A DNA stretch of 64,000 nt from NCBI RefSeq assembly GCF_004360155.1, contig NZ_SAIS01000001.1, positions 124,001-188,000 on the forward strand, in the 5' to 3' direction. The translations under genes and the position numbers were made by a program. Source of the DNA: Paraglaciecola marina (GTDB taxonomy: Bacteria > Pseudomonadota > Gammaproteobacteria > Enterobacterales > Alteromonadaceae). The notes below the pieces were generated by a model, which saw nothing but the letters and a program-made list of their open reading frames with translations, did no database searches and was not told the DNA's origin. This document shows, piece by piece, positions 24,860-32,482 of the stretch (the stretch's first letter is position 1; the number at the start of each line of letters is the position of its first letter).

Positions 24860-26006
24860 CATCGTGTTTGTATTAGGCATGCATCGATCTGGTACAAGTA
24901 TGTTAACAAGTATGGTTGAGGCTTCGGGTTATCATTGTGGTGACAACCTGCAACCACCAGGTAGTGACAACCCTAATGGTTATTGGGAAGACTTAGTAAT
25001 GCTGCGCATTAATGAAACGTTATTGCGTGCACTAGGTAAAGATTGGTCATCTTTGGGGACCCCAGAATATTCTGAAATTGAAGAGTTATCTTGTTTTGAT
25101 GAACTTAAAACCGAGGCTGTGGGTTATTTAACCCAACAAATTAATAAATATCAGCGTTTAGTTGTGAAAGATCCCCGAGTTTGTATTTTGTTACCCTTTT
25201 GGTTATCCGTTTGCAAAGAGCTAAACGCCAAAAGTAAATTCTTAATTATCAAGCGTGATGCTGCGGCCATAGTTCAGTCGTTACATAAACGTGATCTAAT
25301 GGATCCGGTTTATGCAATGCAATTGATCATCTGTTATTGGGTGCAAGTTGCCGTTCACCTTGTCGGCTCCGAGTTGAATTGGCAACTTGTTAACTATGAG
25401 TCGATAGGCGAAGTTAAAGCACATCAAAGTCTAGCGAAAAAGCTAGCTACTTTTATTGATGTTAAACCGGATAATATTTTAGTGGCGTTAGCCAGCTATA
25501 ACTCAGAACTTAATCACGCTAAAAATAATGAAGTTGTTCTACAGCCTATAGTGTTTGATTTTCAGAGCGGATTTTACCAAGCCTTTCCCTGTGAGATTTC
25601 AGATAGTGCATATCTACAACACAAAGCTCTTTCTTTTGTGCATAGCTCCTTATCTTTTTGGGGAGATACTAAAGCGATTATTCAAAAAGTTGCTCAGAGT
25701 CTTGATGTCTTTTCCAAAAATTTACGTCATGAAAAGCTGGTGTTATATGGGGCTGGAACAGTGGCTAAAACCATACTGACTCATATGTTTCCCAAAGTAA
25801 TGTGTGGTGTTGATCAGTCTTTTACTGCCATCAAAGATTTACATGGAGTGAGTTTCTACCCGGTTAGTCAGTTAGGTAACTTGGAGGAAACTACCATTTT
25901 AGTTACAGTAACAGGACGAAAAGCTGAGATTCAGAGCAGACTTTCGACCTATGGGCATAACGTTATTTTTATTGAGGATTATTTCAATGACCAAACGAAT
26001 TATTAA
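24849..26006 (+). CDS. Sulfotransferase with C-terminal Rossmann-like domain (385 aa)
   Basis: Residues 5-20 carry the PAPS-binding P-loop IVFVLGMHRSGTSMLTSM, followed by NPNGYWEDLVMLRINE and the 3'-phosphate-binding segment KFLIIKRDAAAIVQSLHKRD. From about residue 297 a Rossmann-like module (KLVLYGAGTVAKTIL, CGVDQSFTAIKDLHGV, TTILVTVTG) is fused. It probably sulfates a glycan. It overlaps both neighbours. Confidence 0.85.
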   Translation: MKNNIVFVLGMHRSGTSMLTSMVEASGYHCGDNLQPPGSDNPNGYWEDLVMLRINETLLRALGKDWSSLGTPEYSEIEELSCFDELKTEAVGYLTQQINKYQRLVVKDPRVCILLPFWLSVCKELNAKSKFLIIKRDAAAIVQSLHKRDLMDPVYAMQLIICYWVQVAVHLVGSELNWQLVNYESIGEVKAHQSLAKKLATFIDVKPDNILVALASYNSELNHAKNNEVVLQPIVFDFQSGFYQAFPCEISDSAYLQHKALSFVHSSLSFWGDTKAIIQKVAQSLDVFSKNLRHEKLVLYGAGTVAKTILTHMFPKVMCGVDQSFTAIKDLHGVSFYPVSQLGNLEETTILVTVTGRKAEIQSRLSTYGHNVIFIEDYFNDQTNY

Positions 26007-26961
26007 TGGTTGTGGATATAATTTAAGTGGTTGTACTGCCATTACTGATTTTTTTTCGGATTTTGAGGGGGCAGGTTACGTAAATCACGGAAAACACGAA
26101 ATCGGTATTTTGAAATGTCGTTTTGGATTTGCCGGTTCTATTCAAGGAATATTAAGAGATGAGTCTTTCAGAGCCAGTCGCGCTCAGCTGCGAGCTTCTT
26201 TACTAGGTGACCAAGACGCGCTACTAACAGAATCACTGGGACCTGTAGAAAAAGTGCACTTGGAAATGCGGTTGCGGGTTGCGGGGCAATTAGGTGACAA
26301 ATACAAAACTTTAGTAGAACGTATAGTGCAATATATTCCAGATGATGTGGTTACTGCTCCTGCTCCTGCTCCTAAAGCCCTTCTTGGGTACGAGCGAGCT
26401 CTTGATGAATGGCTTAAAGGCGTGGTGGAATTATTACCTGATGAACATTTTTTTGAAGGTAAACAAAATGCCAACTCATTTGTAATGCTCAAAAATGATC
26501 CTCCTGGTAAATATCCTTACATGGCATCACTTATTCCCAATGGAATTTCATTTTCGTCGTTGAGGGATCCTGTAGATGCATGCTTTGACTTCAATCGATT
26601 TTACAAAAAAGAGATGGCTGAAGAGCAGATTAAGGCTTATTGCGAAATGTTTAACTCTATTATTCGAACTGCAATGCATCATATTAATCTTCATGAAGAA
26701 AAAATTAGTGGAAAATTTTATGTGGTCAGATTTGAAGATTTCATTACCAAAGAAAATGTTCGGCAACAAGTGCTGGATATAGCAGGTATTTCACAAAAAC
26801 GAATACGTCATAGCTTCAACCCTGTGCTGTCCAAAGACAATATTGGTATCGGACATGAGTTACCGAAAGACTTAGTAACTTTTATAAAAGAGATGAGTGA
26901 ACCCTGGTATGAGAAGTATCAAGAATTTCTTATCAATAAAGATATATTAATTGAAGGCTAG
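25987..26961 (+). CDS. Sulfotransferase-like protein (324 aa)
   Basis: Begins TKRIINGCGYNLSGCTAITD, a P-loop-like nucleotide-binding start, and has SLRDPVDACFDFNRFYKKEM and FYVVRFEDFI, which resemble the 3'-phosphate-binding and C-terminal elements of sulfotransferases. The ATG at 25987 is chosen over 25951 because the latter runs deep into the previous gene. Assignment is by pattern and by neighbourhood, weaker than for its flanking genes. Confidence 0.7.
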   Translation: MTKRIINGCGYNLSGCTAITDFFSDFEGAGYVNHGKHEIGILKCRFGFAGSIQGILRDESFRASRAQLRASLLGDQDALLTESLGPVEKVHLEMRLRVAGQLGDKYKTLVERIVQYIPDDVVTAPAPAPKALLGYERALDEWLKGVVELLPDEHFFEGKQNANSFVMLKNDPPGKYPYMASLIPNGISFSSLRDPVDACFDFNRFYKKEMAEEQIKAYCEMFNSIIRTAMHHINLHEEKISGKFYVVRFEDFITKENVRQQVLDIAGISQKRIRHSFNPVLSKDNIGIGHELPKDLVTFIKEMSEPWYEKYQEFLINKDILIEG

Positions 26962-27681
26962 ATGATGCACGTTAATGTATTTTGTAATCATAAATGTGGC
27001 ACGGTTTGGTTATTTAAATACCTTAAAACCTTTGCTCAATTGAATGATTTTCAATATGTCAGTTCAAACCGTGGTTGGAAAGGGTTTGAGCCTTCAGAGT
27101 TAGCAGATAATGCCGTTGTTATGTATCGTAATGCGCAATATGAAGTCATTAGTAAAACGTGCAATGCAGGTGTACGGATTATAAGAGATCCAAGGGCACT
27201 AGTTAATTCAGCTTATTTCTCACATCTAAATACTCATAATGTTGATGATTGGTTGCAACTAAAAAAACAGCGCACTTTGCTTCAACAGATGTCTGAACAA
27301 GATGGCATTCGAATGACCTTAGCTTTCACTGAAAAAAGTCAGTTTTACCATGGAACAAAAGGTCCATTATGTGCGCTAGGTGAATGGCAATTTGATGATC
27401 ATCGATATTTGCCTATTCGTATGGAAGATTTTGTTATCGATCCACTTAAATATATGAAGCGGACTATTGTAGTTAATGGGGGCGATCCTGAACATTTCAC
27501 ATATCCTGATTCTGATGAATTTAGTTTTGCTAAGTTAACGGGCCGAACAGTAGGAGAAGTAAACGACAGTAGTCACTTTAGAAGTGGTGATCCTCAAGAT
27601 TGGAAAAAGCACCTTCCAGATGATGTGAAGCTTTATTTGCAAGCTCATTTCTCATACTTAATTAGTGAGTTCTACTCTTAA
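26962..27681 (+). CDS. Sulfotransferase domain protein (239 aa)
   Basis: Short sulfotransferase with N-terminal NVFCNHKCGTVWLFKYLKT, the RIIRDPRALVNSAYFSHL 3'-phosphate-binding segment and the C-terminal FRSGDPQDWKKHLPDD signature typical of cytosolic-type sulfotransferases. It starts immediately after the previous stop. A target glycan or lipid is not indicated by the sequence. Confidence 0.85.
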   Translation: MMHVNVFCNHKCGTVWLFKYLKTFAQLNDFQYVSSNRGWKGFEPSELADNAVVMYRNAQYEVISKTCNAGVRIIRDPRALVNSAYFSHLNTHNVDDWLQLKKQRTLLQQMSEQDGIRMTLAFTEKSQFYHGTKGPLCALGEWQFDDHRYLPIRMEDFVIDPLKYMKRTIVVNGGDPEHFTYPDSDEFSFAKLTGRTVGEVNDSSHFRSGDPQDWKKHLPDDVKLYLQAHFSYLISEFYS

Positions 27682-27721
27682 TTTAATCCTCAATAAAATA
27701 CTAAAATGTAAGGAGCTTACA

Positions 27722-28363
27722 TTGCGAATATCAAGTAAACATAAAATTATTTTTTTATCTAATCGGAAATGCGGCTCAAAATCGATAAGGTTATTACTCG
27801 ATAATGTTTCCGATATAAAAAGTGATAGTGGTTATCCATTTAATAATCATGGTTGTGCTAAGGGATTAAAGAAATATTTCGACCTGAAGGAATGGGACTG
27901 GAGTCAATATTGTTCTATTACAACTATTCGGAATCCTTTTGATCGAGTTGTTTCAATATATTATTTTTCCTAAGTTAATTCTGGCAATATTTGGCATAGC
28001 TTGTTTACACAAACTGGTAACTTTAAGGAATTTGTAGAGAGACTTCCCGATTTTATTAGAACAGTAGTTCATCCATTAGATGGAGAGCGTTTTATTAAAA
28101 CTGGACAAAAGTGGATTTCAATCGATGAATTTGCATTTGGAGATAAAGGAGAAAAGTTAGTTGACCACATATTACCAATCGAATCACTAACTGAAACTTT
28201 AATTCCAATTTTAGAGAGCTGTAATATGCGAAATTTACCCTCAATACCTCAGATAAACACTACTAAACACGGACACTATCGTCAATATTATACTGAAAAA
28301 GAGAAAAAAATTGTAAAGAAAATATTTGAAGCTGATTTTGAAATAGGCAAGTATTCTTTTTAA
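27722..28363 (+). pseudogene. Sulfotransferase (family 2) gene split by an in-frame stop
   Basis: The TTG at 27722 follows AGGAG (27711-27715) at six bases and gives LRISSKHKIIFLSNRKCGSKSIRLLL, a sulfotransferase family 2 start. TIRNPFDRVVSIYYFS is followed by TAA at 27971-27973, and the same frame continues VNSGNIWHSLFTQTGNFKEFVE to a normal stop at 28363. Both parts are in one frame, so a single nonsense change, not a frameshift, breaks it. The sequence is markedly AT-rich. It is the last gene of the island and faces a converging operon. Confidence 0.8.
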
Positions 28364-28364
28364 G

Positions 28365-29123
28365 TTAGCGAACGTCTGGATCGGATAAACAGCCGTGGAT
28401 TCCTCCCGTTGCGTTAATACAGGCACCATGAATAAACGATGCTTTATCAGAGCACAAATATACGGCTAATTGTGCTACTTCTACAGGTGTAGCAATACGG
28501 GCAATAGGATGAAAAGCTTCTAACATTTTATATTCTTCGTTTTTACCTTCAAATCCCGCTTTTAACATATCAGTACTTACTGCGGCAGGTTCAATCGCGT
28601 TTACTCTGACACTGCCACCTAAATCTACAGCCATATTTCTGGTTAATGAACTTAGAGCACCTTTGGTCGTTGCGTAAGTTACAAAATCTCGTTTAGTTTG
28701 AATAGCATGAATGCTACTAATATTGACGATTGAACCATGCTTTGATTGTATTAAATCTTTTAAAAACAACTGGCTAAGAAAGAAGGGTGCAGATAGGTTG
28801 ACATTAAAACTTTGGAACCATTCATTACGAGTAATTTTGTCAGTTGGATTCAATATTTGTGTAGCAGCATTATTAATTAACGATTGAATAGGCTGTCTTT
28901 TGGTTATCTCAATAATTTCATTATGAAATGCTTCAGCATAAGCTTCATTAAGAACTATTTCTTCTAAATTGGTTTGAAGCGGGTAGACGTTTTCATTTTC
29001 TTGCTCAATAGGTTTTATGTCTGTTGCAATAATACGATAACCTTCTTCGGCAAAAACATTAACTAAGGCTTTGCCAATCCCACCATCTGCGCCAGTAATG
29101 ATTACCCAGGGTTTATTGTTCAT
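28365..29123 (-). CDS. Short-chain dehydrogenase (252 aa)
   Basis: SDR with VIITGADGGIGKALV, NNAATQIL, the catalytic Ser in NISSIHAIQTK, YATTKGALSSLTRN and EPAAVSTDM, and a C-terminal FIHGACINATGG. The ATG at 29123 is preferred to a TTG at 29153; it overlaps the end of the dehydrogenase gene by 11 bases. As last gene of an operon with a second CMP-sugar synthetase, it resembles PtmA-type oxidoreductases of nonulosonic acid loci. Substrate unknown. Confidence 0.88.
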   Translation of the reverse strand: MNNKPWVIITGADGGIGKALVNVFAEEGYRIIATDIKPIEQENENVYPLQTNLEEIVLNEAYAEAFHNEIIEITKRQPIQSLINNAATQILNPTDKITRNEWFQSFNVNLSAPFFLSQLFLKDLIQSKHGSIVNISSIHAIQTKRDFVTYATTKGALSSLTRNMAVDLGGSVRVNAIEPAAVSTDMLKAGFEGKNEEYKMLEAFHPIARIATPVEVAQLAVYLCSDKASFIHGACINATGGIHGCLSDPDVR

Positions 29124-30048
29124 GTAAGAATCGTCCAATTTTGTCAATTGCAACTAACGAGGCGCGGTTGGCTGCTTCTTTTGTATTGGATGCATTGTGC
29201 GTACCTAGTATACATTTATCAAATTGCATTAATTTTGACTGGCTCGGCAATGGTTCAACATCAAATACATCTAATGCAGCCGCTTCGATGTGCCCTGACT
29301 CTAAATACGCTATCAGTGCACTTTCGTCAATTAGTTGGCCACGAGCAACATTGATTACAAATGCTCCAGATTTCAGAAGAGCTAGCGTCTGCTGGTTAAG
29401 CATATGCCAGGTATCTGCGTTTAATGCGCAGGTGAAAACTAGAAAGTCACATTCTTCAAGCTTGTTAGGAAAGGTTGAAAAACTGATATTTTTATTTTCG
29501 GTACTTTGCTCTGCGAAGGGATCAAATACTAAAACATTCATTTCTAAACTTGTAAGACGCGTCGCTAGGTTTGAACCTATATCACCATAGCCCACTACTC
29601 CCACTGTTTTTCCTGAAAGGCTCATTCCTGCTGGTTTTGGCCATAAGCCCATACGAACTTTGCGATCAATGTAAAATGTTTGTCGAGCTAGGCCAATAAC
29701 GTAACCTAGGGCTAAGTCTGCTACTTCTTTGCCAAACATGTTGGGGGTGTTATCAATTGGTAGACCCAATTTTTTGCAGGCATCAAAATCAACGTTATCA
29801 ATGCCTATACCCCATTTTACAGTGGCTTTTAAAGCACCACTTTTTCCAACTGATAGTACTGCATGAGTTGCTGGGTCATCTCCTATTATCCAGCCATCAT
29901 AGTTAGGCAACAGAGATTTTAGTTCTTTTTCTGTCAACGTTTGGGTAACATTTCCTGAAACTAATTCAATGCCTTTTTTAACAGCATATTCCCTTAAACT
30001 CTCTAATTGTCCTAACATAGGCGGACAAGTTACTAACACTTTAAACAT
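29113..30048 (-). CDS. D-2-hydroxyacid dehydrogenase family protein (311 aa)
   Basis: Phosphoglycerate-dehydrogenase-like. It shows the NAD-binding GKTVGVVGYGDIGSNLATRL, the catalytic Arg in INVARGQLIDESAL, the Glu segment AAALDVFDVEPLP and the His in ILGTHNASN. It is shorter than SerA and has no ACT domain. It is placed between the CMP-sugar synthetase and the SDR, so it likely acts on a sugar acid rather than in serine synthesis. Confidence 0.88.
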   Translation of the reverse strand: MFKVLVTCPPMLGQLESLREYAVKKGIELVSGNVTQTLTEKELKSLLPNYDGWIIGDDPATHAVLSVGKSGALKATVKWGIGIDNVDFDACKKLGLPIDNTPNMFGKEVADLALGYVIGLARQTFYIDRKVRMGLWPKPAGMSLSGKTVGVVGYGDIGSNLATRLTSLEMNVLVFDPFAEQSTENKNISFSTFPNKLEECDFLVFTCALNADTWHMLNQQTLALLKSGAFVINVARGQLIDESALIAYLESGHIEAAALDVFDVEPLPSQSKLMQFDKCILGTHNASNTKEAANRASLVAIDKIGRFLHEQ

Positions 30049-30726
30049 CTATTTTGCTCGCTGCTGTTTTTCGATTAATGCTTCAGCTAAAAGCCAATCT
30101 TCTTTCTCATCTATATCAATAGACTCTAATTTGGGTGTTACGAAAACTTGTGGCTTAAAACCAATTCTGGCTTTCGTTTGGTTAAATGAATTCTGATTAA
30201 ATAAGTAAATACAAGAGTTCTCTTCATACCAAGGCTCTAGATCTTGAGTCCGTATTAAATTCTTAGGATCATGATTTATGGGTGATACATTCTGTTTGTA
30301 GAATCGCGTTTGATGTTTATTAACCGAGAATAAAGAGTCTAAATTTTCATTATTTAAGTACGCCCCGACAGCCCTTTTAATTGTTGCTCTTGATATAAGT
30401 GGGTTAGTGGTATGCGTCATAAGATAATGTTCAGCTGGAACAGCATGGATATCGTCATTGAGAATATCATTCATACTGACATGATCACCACAAAGGTTAG
30501 GTTTTCTATCGCGAATGATTATACGTTCTGAAGGTACTAGTCCAGAGTCGAATAACGTTTGCTTAGCATCAGTATTAATAACTACAGCATCAATTTCGTC
30601 AATAGATAATAAGGTGTCTAAAATCCATCGAAACAGAGGCTTGCCACCTAAAGGTTTAAAGTTTTTTCCTGGTACCCTTTCACTGTGTAGCTTCATAGGT
30701 AGCAAAGCAATGATTTTATGGCCCAT
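30049..30726 (-). CDS. Second CMP-sugar synthetase (acylneuraminate type, 225 aa)
   Basis: Cytidylyltransferase with ALLPMKLHSERVPGKNFKPL (residues 7-26), the CTP-binding signature, and LMTHTTNPLISRATI. It is distinct in sequence from PseF, so the locus can activate two different acidic sugars. The start follows directly on the GT2 stop. Likely substrates are a Kdo- or legionaminate-like acid; the sequence cannot decide. Confidence 0.88.
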   Translation of the reverse strand: MGHKIIALLPMKLHSERVPGKNFKPLGGKPLFRWILDTLLSIDEIDAVVINTDAKQTLFDSGLVPSERIIIRDRKPNLCGDHVSMNDILNDDIHAVPAEHYLMTHTTNPLISRATIKRAVGAYLNNENLDSLFSVNKHQTRFYKQNVSPINHDPKNLIRTQDLEPWYEENSCIYLFNQNSFNQTKARIGFKPQVFVTPKLESIDIDEKEDWLLAEALIEKQQRAK

Positions 30727-30727
30727 A

Positions 30728-31624
30728 TTATCTTTCTTTATTTATAGAATAGGGCCAAAAATAAAGGCGTTTGGGTTCAATGTTTTTATAAGTCGCTCCG
30801 CATTGCCCTAAATATAAGCCTCTAAATTGATGAAATCTATACTTAAAAATTGCCGCTAAATTTCTTAATAAACTTCTAGCTTTTAACGCTTTTTCACAAT
30901 CTGAAATACAGGCTAGGAAAAACCAATAAATGGCCTCTGTTAAACTTAAAGAAGAAAACGCAATTTGCTTCAAGGCTTGGGCTTCTCGTCTAAAACGATG
31001 TTGTATTTGGGGCCAACTTTCTTCGTGAATATGAAACACAGAAGACTTTGATTGATAGCCTAGCTGATAACCTAATGCCTGTGCACGCTGGGCAAAGTCT
31101 AAGTCTTCAAGTCCCGATATGGACTCATTAAACTTCAGTGATTTCCACAACGTTTTATTCATCGCGGCATTTGCGTTATTACAAAAGTTAGATCTTTGAG
31201 GAATGGATGATTCATTTGGAAAGTTAGTTTCGAAAATTTGTTTTTCTGAGAATTGGGTTTTTTCATGGCTAAGTTGACGTCCATAAACATAATCTGCTTG
31301 CTTTGTAATTAAAGGCTTACATAATTGAATTAACCAGTTTGTTGTTGCTGGAATACAGTGACCACTGACAAATACTAAAAAGTCGCCACTTGCTGCTTCA
31401 CACCCAACATTTAGTGAGTATCCAAAAGTAAAATCTTCCTGCTTAATGTGCTGAATGTTGCAATTGTAACGTTTTGCTATTTCGAGGGTTTTATCATTTG
31501 ATCCGGAGTCAACAATGATAGTTTCAACTGAAATATTTTCAGTGACCTGATTTCGTATAGAGCTCAAAAGCTCTTCTAGATACTTTTCTTCGTTATATGT
31601 TCGAATAATTATACTAATCATCAT
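30728..31624 (-). CDS. GT2 glycosyltransferase (298 aa)
   Basis: SIIIRTYNEEKYLEELLSSI at the N-terminus, TIIVDSGSNDKTLEIAKRY and the region DFLVFVSGHCIPATTNWL are typical of the rhamnosyl- or mannosyl-type GT2 enzymes; GLEDLDFAQRAQALGYQL is the conserved ED acceptor-site motif. It lies in the maf operon and is expected to extend the flagellar glycan. Confidence 0.88.
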   Translation of the reverse strand: MMISIIIRTYNEEKYLEELLSSIRNQVTENISVETIIVDSGSNDKTLEIAKRYNCNIQHIKQEDFTFGYSLNVGCEAASGDFLVFVSGHCIPATTNWLIQLCKPLITKQADYVYGRQLSHEKTQFSEKQIFETNFPNESSIPQRSNFCNNANAAMNKTLWKSLKFNESISGLEDLDFAQRAQALGYQLGYQSKSSVFHIHEESWPQIQHRFRREAQALKQIAFSSLSLTEAIYWFFLACISDCEKALKARSLLRNLAAIFKYRFHQFRGLYLGQCGATYKNIEPKRLYFWPYSINKER

Positions 31625-31638
31625 TGCTGCGTATTTTG

Positions 31639-32475
31639 TTAACCTAATTTAAATATTAAACAGTTGCCGGAATCAGGTGCTAACTTTAACTCTTCATTTG
31701 TCAGGCCATGCCTAGCGCTTGTGACAAATAAGTAGTTAGATTCCGGTCCACCTATAGTACATGCAGTAACATGTGGCATTGGACATTTTATTTCACTCAT
31801 TACCGATGATTCATTCCGTATTTGTACACAGCTTTGTCCCCACACCGCAATAAGCAAATTTTTCCTTTTATCTAATATGCCACCATCGGGTGTCCCAGGA
31901 GCGCTATATTGTGCCCAAACGCGCTTATTTTCCCAATTTAGTGTTTGGCCTTCTTTCTTCACTATATAAATTGTTCTGGAATATGAGTCGCTGATCAAAA
32001 TTTCATTGTTGGACAACCAAACAAATGTGTTTGGAATGCCAATGTTATTTCCTACTACAGACAACTCTTTTCCTAAATCATATCTTAGGATCTGACCTGA
32101 ATTTTCATCAGGGTCTTTTTTCATTGTGCCGAACCAAAGTGCACCATCAGGACCTATTACTCCATCATTACACCGCATATTCACAGCGTGGGGAATTGTA
32201 ATCTTATTTTCAAATTCCCCCGTGTTTAAAGATAAAACGGCGATAGAGCTTTCTGAAGTTACTAATACTTTATCGTCAATCAGAACAGAAATATTAGTAA
32301 CCATTTGTGTAAGGGGAAGCTTTTTAGGGGGAAATGATTTTCCAAACGGGAGTTCGTAAACACAATTCCCTAGAATATCGGTCCAGATCCAGCTTTGTCT
32401 ATCTGAATGCCAAATAGGTGACTCACCTAATAAACATTCTGATGGGATAATTTTTGAAAGGGTATATGAACTCAT
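31639..32475 (-). CDS. SMP-30/gluconolactonase family protein (278 aa)
   Basis: Six-bladed propeller lactonase fold. The metal-binding acidic residues are present in CLLGESPIWHSDRQSW (Glu), IPNTFVWLSNNEILISDSYS (Asn, Asp) and AVNMRCNDGVIGPDGALWFG. The ATG at 32475 follows a GTG at 32478. It would hydrolyse a sugar lactone, fitting a pathway with a 2-hydroxyacid dehydrogenase for a sugar acid. It sits between maf and the GT2 gene. Confidence 0.87.
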   Translation of the reverse strand: MSSYTLSKIIPSECLLGESPIWHSDRQSWIWTDILGNCVYELPFGKSFPPKKLPLTQMVTNISVLIDDKVLVTSESSIAVLSLNTGEFENKITIPHAVNMRCNDGVIGPDGALWFGTMKKDPDENSGQILRYDLGKELSVVGNNIGIPNTFVWLSNNEILISDSYSRTIYIVKKEGQTLNWENKRVWAQYSAPGTPDGGILDKRKNLLIAVWGQSCVQIRNESSVMSEIKCPMPHVTACTIGGPESNYLFVTSARHGLTNEELKLAPDSGNCLIFKLG

Positions 32476-32482
32476 CACAAGC

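Noticed and set aside
27665-28363. Two separate small genes or a frameshift in the broken sulfotransferase
   Set aside because: Both parts are in the same frame and form one domain, so a nonsense change is the better explanation. The second part has no ribosome site.
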